Source of the DNA: JAWOJB01 sp046484325
GTDB lineage: Bacteria; Actinomycetota; Acidimicrobiia; Spongiisociales; ZC4RG35
Direction: 5' to 3'
DNA: 64,000 nucleotides
Assembly: GCA_046484325.1 (NCBI GenBank)
Contig: JAWOJB010000063.1
Span: 1-64,000, forward strand
Positions within the stretch are counted from its first letter, which is position 1. Each line of letters begins with the position of its first letter. Positions 33,773 to 41,722 of this stretch are shown here, one piece after another. The position numbers were made by a program, and so were the translations under genes. The notes under the pieces were generated by a model. The model was not told the DNA's origin. It worked only from the letters and a program-made list of their open reading frames with translations, and did no database searches.

Positions 33773-35089
33773 TCACGGCCCGATCGATGCCATGGCCACG
33801 CGCACGGCCTGGCCCAGGCGCTCCACCGCCAGGTCGATCTCGCGGTCGTCGATCGTGAGGGGTGGACCGAGGAGCACGCGGTCGCCGTCGAGTTCTCGGG
33901 CCGAGCCGGTCGACGGGTAGACGAGCAGGCCGTGGTCGCGGGCGGCAGCAGTGACTCGCTCGGTCACCCGCCGTGACCGCGGGTATGGCCGGAGGGTGAC
34001 CGGATCCGCCACCAGCTCGACGGCCACCAGCAGGCCGAGCCCGCGCACGTCGCCAACCATCTCGCCGGGCCCGAGCGTGGCCCGGAGACCCGCGAGCAGA
34101 CGGGCACCGGCCGCGATGGCCCGGTCGACCAGGCCGTCGTCGCGAATGCGTCGGAGCACCGCCCGGCCGACGGCGGCGCCGACGGCATGGTGGGACCACG
34201 TGAAGCCGTGAACGAACGACCCGGCAACCGCGTCGGCCACCTCCCGGGAGGCCACCACCAACCCGAGCGGCCAGTAGCCCCCCGAGGCGCCCTTCGCCGA
34301 CACGAGCACGTCCGGGACCACCTGCCAGTGGTCGACGGCGAACCAGCGGCCGGTCCGCCCGAATCCCGTCATGACCTCGTCGGCGACGAGCAGGATCCCG
34401 TGCCTCCGGCACACCTCGGTCAGCGCCGGCCAGTAGCCGTCAGGGGGGATCGACGCCCCCAGGGTCGCCCCGCCCACCGGTTCGACGACCAGCGCCGCCA
34501 CCCTCCCCGGCCCGGCACGCCCGATTGCCTCGTCCAGGCGGTCGGCGTGCCACCGGCCGCAGTCCGAGGGGTGTCGGGGGTTCGGGCATCGCATCTCCCA
34601 CACCTCGGGGAGGTGCTCGAAGCGCCCTAGCCAGGGCTCGTAGGGGGCCCGCAGCGAGGGCCGGCCCGAGAGATCCAACGCCCCCAGGGTGTTGCCGTGA
34701 TATGAGCCGTGCCGGGCCAGCACGACCGTGCGCCCGGGCTCTCCCCGGGCGAGGTGATACGCCCGCACCAGCTTGAGGGCCGACTCGATCGCCTCGGACC
34801 CACCCGACACCGGGAAGACCCTCCCACCCGGAAGTGGCCCCACCGCCACCACCTCGTCGGCATACCGCTCCAGCACCTCGGTGGTGAACGTGCCGGCGTG
34901 GACATAGGCCAGCCGACGGGCCTGCTCGGCCATCGCTGCCGCCACCTCGGCGTCGCCGTGGCCGATCGAGACGGCCACCGCACCCCCGGCCGCGTCCAGG
35001 TACCGCTTCCCCGCTGCGTCCTCGATCCAGCACCCCTCACCGCGGACCGCAACGATCGGGTTGAGAGTGCGGTGCAGGACGCCGCTCAT
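33773..35089 (-). CDS. Class III pyridoxal-phosphate aminotransferase
   Basis: Aminotransferase of 438 residues. The PLP lysine is in LVSAKGASGGYWPLG, the cofactor aspartate in LLVADEVMTGFGRTG, and the phosphate-site segment in PVSGGSEAIESALKL. It resembles omega-amino acid:pyruvate and BioA-type transaminases. The amino donor cannot be deduced; no biotin or polyamine genes are adjacent. ATG 35089 lies 9 bases after TACACT. The longer in-frame reading crosses the divergent membrane-protein gene and is spurious. Confidence 0.92.
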   Translation of the reverse strand: MSGVLHRTLNPIVAVRGEGCWIEDAAGKRYLDAAGGAVAVSIGHGDAEVAAAMAEQARRLAYVHAGTFTTEVLERYADEVVAVGPLPGGRVFPVSGGSEAIESALKLVRAYHLARGEPGRTVVLARHGSYHGNTLGALDLSGRPSLRAPYEPWLGRFEHLPEVWEMRCPNPRHPSDCGRWHADRLDEAIGRAGPGRVAALVVEPVGGATLGASIPPDGYWPALTEVCRRHGILLVADEVMTGFGRTGRWFAVDHWQVVPDVLVSAKGASGGYWPLGLVVASREVADAVAGSFVHGFTWSHHAVGAAVGRAVLRRIRDDGLVDRAIAAGARLLAGLRATLGPGEMVGDVRGLGLLVAVELVADPVTLRPYPRSRRVTERVTAAARDHGLLVYPSTGSARELDGDRVLLGPPLTIDDREIDLAVERLGQAVRVAMASIGP

Positions 35090-35098
35090 CGGAAGGCG

Positions 35099-35104
35099 AG
35101 TGTA
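35099..35104 (-). promoter_or_regulatory. Leaderless -10 TACACT for the aminotransferase gene
   Basis: Nine bases before ATG 35089. Confidence 0.5.
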
Positions 35105-35140
35105 CGAGCGGCCGGCTCCCGAATTGGCCGGACCACCTTG

Positions 35141-35146
35141 TAGCGT
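35141..35146 (+). promoter_or_regulatory. Leaderless -10 TAGCGT for the downstream membrane-protein gene
   Basis: Seven bases before GTG 35154. It decides against the longer reading from 35061, which would run through the divergent promoter. Confidence 0.5.
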
Positions 35147-35153
35147 GCCAGAG

Positions 35154-35954
35154 GTGGAGCGATTCACCCATGTGGGCCGGCTCATCGATCCCCGAAACCC
35201 CTCCAACCTCTTCGCGCTGGCCGTGTCCGGGGCAGCCGGCGCAGCCGGCCTGGTGCTCGGGGGGAGCCTCGGGGCGGGGATCTCCGCGGGGCTGGCAACC
35301 TTCCTCGCATGGGCCCTCGGCCGGGAGCTCGACCCGGACCGCCCCTGGACCGCCGGGGCGGCGGCCGTTGCCACCGGCGCCGTCTCTCTCGCCATCCCCG
35401 CCGAGGCGGGGACGCTCGCCGTGCTGTTGGTGGCTGCCCGGGTGACGCTGCGCCCGACCGGACTGCCGCCCACCGTCCTCGACCTGGTGGGGCTCACCGT
35501 GGTAGCCGGCTTCTTTGCCCGCAGCCCTGCCGGATGGTCGGCGGGCATGGCGCTGGCCTTCGCCCTGGCACGTGACACCACCCTGCCCCCACCGGCCGAA
35601 CGCACCCAACTCGGGTTCGCCGCTGCGGCCGCCGTGCTCGTGACGGCGGTGGCTACCCTCACCGACGCCCTGGGCGGACCCTGGCAGGCACCGGATGCCT
35701 ACGAGGCGACGATCGCTGCACTCGGCCTGATCGCCGGCATCACCCTGCCCCGGGAGACCCCCCGGAGCCGGTGCGATGCCACCCCCGCCATCATGTCGGA
35801 CGAGCGTCTGCAGTGGGCGCGATGGACGGTGCTGGGGGCATTGGTGCTGGCCGGCGTGGTCGGCGGAGGTCCGGCGCTGGGCGCCACCGCCGGGGGATGG
35901 CTGGCGCTGACCTCGACCGGGCTGGGAGCAAGGGTGCGGCGCTCGGAGACGTGA
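35154..35954 (+). CDS. Hypothetical polytopic membrane protein
   Basis: Unrecognised protein of 266 residues. A short hydrophilic start (VERFTHVGRLIDPRNPSN) leads into about eight Ala/Gly/Leu-rich hydrophobic segments, broken by DPDRPW near residue 63 and by a polar stretch near residues 205-218 (ETPRSRCDATPAIMSDER). No transporter or enzyme motif is visible. The Arg-Asp-Pro-rich loops repeat loosely, suggesting an internally duplicated fold. It ends 22 bases before the hairpin element at 35977. Coding status is well supported by the promoter and continuous codon bias. Confidence 0.7.
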   Translation: MERFTHVGRLIDPRNPSNLFALAVSGAAGAAGLVLGGSLGAGISAGLATFLAWALGRELDPDRPWTAGAAAVATGAVSLAIPAEAGTLAVLLVAARVTLRPTGLPPTVLDLVGLTVVAGFFARSPAGWSAGMALAFALARDTTLPPPAERTQLGFAAAAAVLVTAVATLTDALGGPWQAPDAYEATIAALGLIAGITLPRETPRSRCDATPAIMSDERLQWARWTVLGALVLAGVVGGGPALGATAGGWLALTSTGLGARVRRSET

Positions 35955-35976
35955 CGACCCCGGCGCCCGCAGGCCT

Positions 35977-36150
35977 CGGTCCCCCTACCTCCCGGCTCGC
36001 CGGCGCTCGCGGGCGGGACCTTCCCCCAGCCTCCGGCTGGGGAACAAACCAGAGAGTGCGCGGCGCCGTGCGCAATGCCCTGTGCGCTTTGTCCCCCACG
36101 AGGTGGGGGAAAGGGCCCCCACCGCCGGAGGCGGTGGGGTAGGGGGACCG
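35977..36150. mobile_element. MITE-like hairpin element with 13-bp terminal inverted repeats
   Basis: Perfect termini CGGTCCCCCTACC (35977-35989) and GGTAGGGGGACCG (36138-36150) enclose 148 bases. Inside are stems CCCCAGCC/GGCTGGGG (36024-36042, loop TCC), TCCCCCAC/GTGGGGGA (36092-36110, loop GAG) and CCCCACCGCC/GGCGGTGGGG (36117-36139, loop GGA). Read on the minus strand it shares GGCGGTCCCCCTACCCC, GGGGACAAAGCGCACA and CTGGTTTGT with the array at 15341. It encodes no transposase and lies between two convergent genes. Mobility is inferred from structure and repetition only. Confidence 0.75.
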
Positions 36151-36162
36151 CCTCTCCCCACC

Positions 36163-37002
36163 TCACCTCGGTGCGCGCACCATGCGGACGTGAGGACCGA
36201 TCTCGGGCTCCTCCCACACCTCCGAGACGGCCACGAACCCGTGACGCTCGTAGAAGCCGGCGGCCGGTACCCGCACCGAGGCCCACACCCGGCCTCCTCC
36301 ATGGGCGTCCACGTGGTCCTGGCACGCCGCCAGCAGCCACGCCCCCAAGCCCGACCCGCGCACCGACTCGTCCACCGCCATCGCCCGCAGGCGCCAGGCC
36401 GGAGCCTCCGGTGCGTCAGGCGAGGGCTCGGGAAAGACCCCGGCCGAGCCGACCAGCTCCCCGTCCTTCACGACGCCGAACCAGCCGGCGTCGGGATGGT
36501 CCTCGCCGGGTACGACGAGTTCATCCGTTGTCTGGTGGGGCCGCAGGATCTGGCGGCGCAGCTCACGCGTCTCCGCCGCCTCCACCGGCCGTATCACCTC
36601 GATCGAGCCGGTGAGCTTGGCGACCCGTGAGAGCATCACCGACGCCGAGCAGTACTTCCCCTCCGCCATCTCGACCGCCCGGCGGATCCGGGCGTCGTCA
36701 CACGCCCCCCGAACCCGGTAGGTCACGTGGATTTCGGTCCAGACCCGGGGTGGCGTCGGGGCGCGATCCCCCGCTACTCGTACCTCGAGCGCGTCGACCG
36801 GTTGCCGCATCCGGGGCAGCAGATCGGCCAGGGTCACACCCGAGCAGGTCGCCAGGCTCACGAGCATGAGCTCCATCGGTCCCGGGCCAGCGGTCGGGGC
36901 GGGCTCGTCGGGCTTGCCCTCGACGGGGAACGTGTGGCCGGATGCGGTCGACACCTCGAAGCGGCGGCCGGATCGGTGGGTGGCGGTGGTGACGAGATCC
37001 AT
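36163..37002 (-). CDS. OsmC-like / GNAT acetyltransferase fusion protein
   Basis: Two-domain protein of 279 residues. Residues 1-135 are an OsmC/Ohr-type domain: GHTFPVEGKPDEPAPTAGPGPMELMLVSLATCSGVTLADLL holds the first peroxidatic-type cysteine and KYCSASVMLSRVAKLTG the second. Residues 138-279 are a GNAT acetyltransferase with the acetyl-CoA loop RGSGLGAWLL and a closing FYERHGF strand-helix. OsmC proteins reduce organic hydroperoxides; the acetyltransferase substrate is unknown. No stop or frame break separates the halves. ATG 37002 lies 9 bases after TACCGT. Confidence 0.87.
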   Translation of the reverse strand: MDLVTTATHRSGRRFEVSTASGHTFPVEGKPDEPAPTAGPGPMELMLVSLATCSGVTLADLLPRMRQPVDALEVRVAGDRAPTPPRVWTEIHVTYRVRGACDDARIRRAVEMAEGKYCSASVMLSRVAKLTGSIEVIRPVEAAETRELRRQILRPHQTTDELVVPGEDHPDAGWFGVVKDGELVGSAGVFPEPSPDAPEAPAWRLRAMAVDESVRGSGLGAWLLAACQDHVDAHGGGRVWASVRVPAAGFYERHGFVAVSEVWEEPEIGPHVRMVRAPR

Positions 37003-37011
37003 GCCGGATCG

Positions 37012-37017
37012 ACGGTA
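37012..37017 (-). promoter_or_regulatory. Leaderless -10 TACCGT for the OsmC-GNAT gene
   Basis: Nine bases before ATG 37002. Confidence 0.5.
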
Positions 37018-37059
37018 ATTGGTGCGCAGCCGCTCGATCGGACCGCCACACTGGCGACC

Positions 37060-38043
37060 ATGTCGACCGTCGAGGCTCCGCCGGTGCCGGGGCTCGCCAT
37101 GCGCTCGTTCCGGGGTCCTCAGGACTACCCGGTGATGCTCCGCGTGATCGAGTCATCGAAGACCGCCGATGGCGTGGAGCGCAGCGACACGGTCGAGCAG
37201 ATCGCCGCCAACTACGAGCACCTCGAGCGATGCGACCCCCGCAGCGACATGCTCTTCGTGGAGATCGACGGCACCACCGTGGGCTACACGCGGGTCTGGT
37301 GGGACCAGGAGGTCGACGGGCCTCTCGTGTACTCCCACCTCTGTTTCCTGGATCCGGCCTGGCGCGGCAGCGGCCTCGGGCGTCTCATGCTCGAGTGGAA
37401 CGAGCGGCGGCTCAGGGAGATCGCCGCCGGCCAACCGGACGGGGAGAAGGTGCTGCAGGTGTGGGTCGAGGATCAGGCGGCCGGGGTCAGGGCGCTCTTC
37501 GAGGCATGCGGCTACGAGCCGGTCACCTTCGGCGCCGAGATGGTGCGATCGAGCATCGCCGACCTCCCCGACTGCCCGCTTCCCGAGGGAGTCGAGATCC
37601 AACCCGTCGCGCCGGAGCACCTCCGGGCCATCTGGGAGGCCGATTCCGAGGCGTTCCGTGACCACTGGGGCTATGTGGCACCGACCGAGAAGGGATTCGA
37701 GCAGTTCCTCGCCTTCCCCCACCACGACCCGTCGCTCTGGCGGATCGCCTGGGCCGGGGATCGGGTCGTCGGCCAGGTCCGCAGCTTCATCGATCCCAAC
37801 GAGAACGCGGAGTACCACCGACTCAGGGGATGGACCGAGTTCATCTCCACGGCACGGCAGTGGCGGCGGCGGGGGGTCGCGAGGGCGCTCATCGTGGAGA
37901 GCATCCGGGCCCTCGCCGACCGGGGTATGAGCGAGGTGGCGCTCGGGGTGCACACCGAGAACCCGAATGGCGCCTTCGACCTGTACCTGGGCCTGGGCTA
38001 CGAGGTGGTACACACGTCGACCACCTATCGGAAACCGCTGTAG
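37060..38043 (+). CDS. Tandem GNAT acetyltransferase (mycothiol-synthase-like layout)
   Basis: Protein of 327 residues made of two GNAT domains. Domain 1 (about 12-165) has the acetyl-CoA loop RGSGLGRLMLEW; domain 2 (about 178-327) has RRRGVARALIVESIRAL and ends in NPNGAFDLYLGLGYEVVHTSTTYRKPL. The two-domain form and length match MshD-type mycothiol synthase, but such tandem GNATs are widespread and the signature is not decisive. CACACT, a one-base variant of the usual hexamer, lies 7 bases before ATG 37060. Divergent from the OsmC-GNAT gene. Confidence 0.85.
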   Translation: MSTVEAPPVPGLAMRSFRGPQDYPVMLRVIESSKTADGVERSDTVEQIAANYEHLERCDPRSDMLFVEIDGTTVGYTRVWWDQEVDGPLVYSHLCFLDPAWRGSGLGRLMLEWNERRLREIAAGQPDGEKVLQVWVEDQAAGVRALFEACGYEPVTFGAEMVRSSIADLPDCPLPEGVEIQPVAPEHLRAIWEADSEAFRDHWGYVAPTEKGFEQFLAFPHHDPSLWRIAWAGDRVVGQVRSFIDPNENAEYHRLRGWTEFISTARQWRRRGVARALIVESIRALADRGMSEVALGVHTENPNGAFDLYLGLGYEVVHTSTTYRKPL

Positions 38044-38046
38044 GTT
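38041..38046 (+). promoter_or_regulatory. Leaderless -10 TAGGTT overlapping a stop codon
   Basis: Its first three bases are the TAG stop of the tandem-GNAT gene; GTG 38053 follows after 6 bases. Confidence 0.5.
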
Positions 38047-38052
38047 CCCGCC

Positions 38053-39300
38053 GTGCTCCGCGACCCCAACGTCCGCAGGGTGGTGCTCGCCCGGTTCATC
38101 TCCCGCTCGGGCGGCGAGGCGGCGTTCTTCGTGGGGATCTGGGGCAAGGCGGCGTTCGAGCTCGGAGCCGATGCCGTGGCGCTGGCCTGGGTGATCGCCG
38201 CCACCGGGATCTCGGGGCTGATCGGCTCGGCCATCGCCGGCATGCTCATCGACCGGTTCGGGCCGAAGCGCGTGCTGCTCACCGGGGAGATCGTGTTCGT
38301 CCCGGTGGCCCTGTCGATGCTCCTCGTCGAGAGCCTCGGGCAGCTCACGGCGGTGGCATTCCTCATCGGGCTCGTGAGCGGGCCGCTCTACACCTCCATC
38401 GCCTCGCTCCCGCCGTTCCTCACGACCGACCCCGAGGAGCTCTCCCGGGTGAACGGCTGGGTGGAGACCGCCGGGATGGCCGCCCTCATCTCCGGCACCG
38501 CCGCCGGCGCCGCCCTGGCGTCCTTCGTGTCGCTCGACGCGATCTTCGTGTTCGACGCAGTCACCTCCATCATCGCCGTCGCCCTGGTGGCCGGCATCAC
38601 GATCCGGAGCGTGCGAAGGGGGCCCGACCGTAGGGGCGGACTCGATCAGCTCCGTGAGGGTTTCCGGTTCGCCTATGCCCACCCCCGGCTCCGCTTCTAC
38701 GTGCTGATCGGCACCTCGGTGTGGCTGCTGTTCGGGCTCTTCGGGGCCCTGGAGCCTCTCTTCTTCCGCGACGTGCTCGGTACCGGCCCCGAGGCGATCG
38801 GCTGGGTCAACAGCGTCTTCGGGATGGGCTTGGTGCTGGGGACGCTCGTCGCCCCAAGGCTCCCAGCCGCCGCCCGAGGGGCACGAGGGGTGGTGACGCT
38901 GGTCGCCCTGAACGGGCTCGGTGCGATCCTCTACGTGGGCACCGCGCTCATCCCGGTGGTGGCCTTCGGCGGGTTCACCTGGGGGATCATCATCGGGACG
39001 TTCGCCCCGATCGTCCGGACCCTCATCCACCTCAACTCGCCCGAGGCCTTGTATGGCCGGATCACGGGAACGGTGGGCGTCCACGCCGAGGCCGCCAAGC
39101 TCCTCCCGCTGGTGGCGGCACCGGCCATGGCCGTCGCCTTCGGAGTCCAGCGCACGCTGGCCGCCTCGGGGCTGGGATTGACCGTGCTGGCGCTGGCCGT
39201 CTGGCGGACGGCGTCCCGGCTCGACGCCACCCGCGCCGTACCCCTACCGCCGGTGGAGCTCCCTGCCGTATGGGACGAGCCGATCAGCCCGACGCCGTGA
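38053..39300 (+). CDS. MFS transporter (enterobactin-exporter/MFS_3-like)
   Basis: Polytopic protein of 415 residues with about 12 membrane segments and the loop LIDRFGPKRVLLTGE after helix 2, the classic MFS motif A position. The opening LRDPNVRRVVLARFISRSGGEAAFF and the FFRDVLGTGPEAIGWVNSVFGMG turn between halves resemble the EntS/MFS_3 exporter branch. The cargo is unknown. GTG 38053 is set by the leaderless hexamer. A second, unrelated MFS gene follows 46 bases later with its own promoter. Confidence 0.86.
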   Translation: MLRDPNVRRVVLARFISRSGGEAAFFVGIWGKAAFELGADAVALAWVIAATGISGLIGSAIAGMLIDRFGPKRVLLTGEIVFVPVALSMLLVESLGQLTAVAFLIGLVSGPLYTSIASLPPFLTTDPEELSRVNGWVETAGMAALISGTAAGAALASFVSLDAIFVFDAVTSIIAVALVAGITIRSVRRGPDRRGGLDQLREGFRFAYAHPRLRFYVLIGTSVWLLFGLFGALEPLFFRDVLGTGPEAIGWVNSVFGMGLVLGTLVAPRLPAAARGARGVVTLVALNGLGAILYVGTALIPVVAFGGFTWGIIIGTFAPIVRTLIHLNSPEALYGRITGTVGVHAEAAKLLPLVAAPAMAVAFGVQRTLAASGLGLTVLALAVWRTASRLDATRAVPLPPVELPAVWDEPISPTP

Positions 39301-39331
39301 GCGGCGGATTGGGCTGACCCTGGCCCGCCGG

Positions 39332-39337
39332 TAGCCT
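39332..39337 (+). promoter_or_regulatory. Leaderless -10 TAGCCT for the DHA2 transporter gene
   Basis: Nine bases before GTG 39347. Confidence 0.5.
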
Positions 39338-39346
39338 GCACAGACC

Positions 39347-40813
39347 GTGACCTCGCCGCTCCCCCCTCCCCCGCCCGAGGTCGACTACGGCCGCAAGTGG
39401 CTGGTGATGATCACCATTTCGGTGGGCGTGATCCTCGCCACCATCGACGGATCGATCGTGAACGTCGCCTTCCCGACGCTGGTCGACGAGCTGGGGACGA
39501 CCTTCAACGCCATCCAGTGGGTGGCGCTCGGCTACCTCCTCACCATCGCCACCCTGACCCTCGGAGTCGGGCGGCTGGGCGACATCGTCGGCAAGAAGCG
39601 CATCTACACGGCAGGGTTCTCGGTGTTCACGATCGCCTCGATGCTCTGCGGGCTCGCTCCCGGCGTGGGCTGGCTGATCGGGTTCAGGGTCGTGCAGGGG
39701 CTCGGATCGGTCATGATCCTGGCTCTCGGCGCGGCGATCCTCACCGAGGCCTTCCCACCCACCGAGCGTGGCCGGGCCCTGGGTCTGATCGGCACGGCGG
39801 TCTCGATCGGCATCATCACCGGGCCGGTCGTGGGGGGCTTGCTCATCTCGACGTTCGGCTGGCGGGCCATCTTCTTCGTGAACCTCCCGATCGGGATCCT
39901 CGGGACCCTGCTCGCCCTGCGGCACGTTCCCAACACCCGACCGGTCGGCGGCCAGACCTTCGACTTCCTCGGAGCCGGGTTGCTCAGCGCTTCGCTGTTC
40001 TCGGTGTCGCTGGCGCTCACCCTCGGTCAGGACCTGGGGTTCCGGTCGCCGCCGATCCTCACCGGCTTCGCGGTGGCCATGGTGTCGGCGGTCGCCTTCG
40101 TGGCCGTCGAGCGCCGGGCCGCCTCGCCGATGGTTCGGCTCGACCTCTTCCGCGACCCCAGGCTGAGCGTCGGCGTCACCACCGGCTTCCTGGTCTTCTC
40201 GGCGCTGTCGGCGACCTTCCTCCTCCTGCCCTTCTACCTCGAGGGGGTGCTCGGCTTCGACGTCCGCGAGGTCGGCCTGCTCCTCGGGGCCGCCCCTCTC
40301 GTCGTGGGCATCGCCGCTCCCCTCTCGGGCAACCTCTCGGATCGGGTCGGCGTGAAGCCGCTGACCGTCGCCGGGCTCGCCATCCTGACCGTGACCTTCT
40401 TCGGCTTCCTGACCCTCGACATCGACACCGGTGTGCTCGGATACCTGGTTCTCGCCATCCCGGTGGGCCTGGGCGTGGGTGTGTTCCAATCGCCCAACAA
40501 CAGCGCCATCATGGGTGCGGTACCCCGTGAGTATTCGGGGGTGGCCGGAGGCCTTCTCACCCTGACCCGGCTCCTCGGGCAGATCTGGGGCATCGCCGTC
40601 CTCGGGTCGGTGTGGGCGGCGAGGGTGGCCGGCCACGCCGGGGGGGCCGTGGCGGGGGGGGATCCATCGTCCGCCCCTCCCGCCGCCCAGGTGGCCGGGA
40701 TCCACGACACGTTCGTGGTCGTGGCCGGGATCATGCTGCTTGCGCTGGCGATCGGGGTCTGGGGCCTGCGCCGGGAGAGCCGGCCGCTCGCCCTCGTCCC
40801 CGACCCCGCCTGA
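39347..40813 (+). CDS. DHA2-family (14-TM) MFS drug exporter
   Basis: Polytopic protein of 488 residues with about 14 hydrophobic segments. Motif D1 near helix 1 (LATIDGSIVNVAFPTL), the helix-2/3 loop GRLGDIVGKKRIYTAG (motif A) and the antiporter motif C glycines (GLIGTAVSIGIITGPVVGGLL) are clear and mark a proton-coupled exporter of the EmrB/QacA type. The substrate is unknown. Pro-rich N-terminus (SPLPPPPPEVDYGRKW) precedes helix 1. Stops 4 bases before the convergent OCD gene end. Confidence 0.92.
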   Translation: MTSPLPPPPPEVDYGRKWLVMITISVGVILATIDGSIVNVAFPTLVDELGTTFNAIQWVALGYLLTIATLTLGVGRLGDIVGKKRIYTAGFSVFTIASMLCGLAPGVGWLIGFRVVQGLGSVMILALGAAILTEAFPPTERGRALGLIGTAVSIGIITGPVVGGLLISTFGWRAIFFVNLPIGILGTLLALRHVPNTRPVGGQTFDFLGAGLLSASLFSVSLALTLGQDLGFRSPPILTGFAVAMVSAVAFVAVERRAASPMVRLDLFRDPRLSVGVTTGFLVFSALSATFLLLPFYLEGVLGFDVREVGLLLGAAPLVVGIAAPLSGNLSDRVGVKPLTVAGLAILTVTFFGFLTLDIDTGVLGYLVLAIPVGLGVGVFQSPNNSAIMGAVPREYSGVAGGLLTLTRLLGQIWGIAVLGSVWAARVAGHAGGAVAGGDPSSAPPAAQVAGIHDTFVVVAGIMLLALAIGVWGLRRESRPLALVPDPA

Positions 40814-40817
40814 CCGC

Positions 40818-41687
40818 TCAGATCGGGATGCCGAGATCGGCCTGCTCGGCGTGTTCCAGTGCTCGAACGGCGGCGGCCACGTCCTGGGAGGCGATCCCCA
40901 CCGACTTGAACACCGTGACCGGTCGACCCCCGGGCTCTTGCCGTCCGGTCAGCAGGTCGGCGATCGAGGCGTCGGGTGGGAACCGTCCGGCCCGGATGAG
41001 GTCCCCCGCCTCGGAAAGGGCGGCCTCCTCGTCATCGACGACCACAAATGCCCGCCGGAGCGTGCCCGGGGGGATCTCCGCCATCTCGGGCGTGAAGGCG
41101 CCCACCGCGTTGATGTGGGTACCGGGCAAGACCGAACGATCGTCGAACAGGGGCTCGGTGGCGGGGGTGGCGCAGCAGACGACATCCGCCAGGGCGACGG
41201 CCGCGTCGGCATCGGCCATGGCCTCGCCTCCCACGCTCCCCGCCAGATCGGAGGCGCGCCCCGTCGTGCGACTCCACACCAGCACCCGCTCGATCGAGCG
41301 GACGGAGCGGACCGCCTCGATCTGGTCGAAGGCCATCGCCCCCGCCCCGAGCATGGCCAGCACCCGGGCGTCGGGCCGCGCCAGTAACCGGGTCGCCAGC
41401 CCCGAGGCGGCCCCGGTTCGGATCCGGGTGAGCTCGGAGCCGTGGACCAACCCGAGCGGATCCCCATCGGGCCCGAACACCGCCACGATGCCCGCCGGGC
41501 TGCCGGGGATCACCGACACCACCTTGACACCGGTGTGGTCCCCCACCCTGCCCGGCATGAACAGCGAGGACCCGAGCCGGACCCGCACGGGGACCTCTCG
41601 ATCGTCCCCGAACGCGGAGACCATCGACTCGATCGCCTCGGGCATGGGGAGGGCGGCTCGCAGGGCGGCGGCGTCGAGGTATCTCAT
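40818..41687 (-). CDS. Ornithine cyclodeaminase/mu-crystallin family protein
   Basis: NAD(P)-binding protein of 289 residues. The substrate arginine region PVRVRLGSSLFMPG, the GLVHGSELTRIRTGAASGLATRLLA segment and the Rossmann loop LAMLGAGAMAFDQIEAV are typical. Members are ornithine cyclodeaminase, alanine dehydrogenase, ketimine reductase and the dehydrogenase of imino-acid synthesis. Adjacency to a DAO-type oxidase in one operon suggests imine or D-/N-alkyl amino-acid metabolism, an inference. ATG 41687 starts the conserved MRYLDAAAL region; GTG 41696 is possible. Confidence 0.88.
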   Translation of the reverse strand: MRYLDAAALRAALPMPEAIESMVSAFGDDREVPVRVRLGSSLFMPGRVGDHTGVKVVSVIPGSPAGIVAVFGPDGDPLGLVHGSELTRIRTGAASGLATRLLARPDARVLAMLGAGAMAFDQIEAVRSVRSIERVLVWSRTTGRASDLAGSVGGEAMADADAAVALADVVCCATPATEPLFDDRSVLPGTHINAVGAFTPEMAEIPPGTLRRAFVVVDDEEAALSEAGDLIRAGRFPPDASIADLLTGRQEPGGRPVTVFKSVGIASQDVAAAVRALEHAEQADLGIPI

Positions 41688-41722
41688 GAGCGCCACACGT
41701 CACACGTCACAGGCATCGCCGT

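Noticed and set aside
36075..36630. Plus-strand frames rich in Pro and Arg over the OsmC-GNAT gene
   Set aside because: Antisense shadows of the minus-strand fusion gene, starting within the hairpin element.
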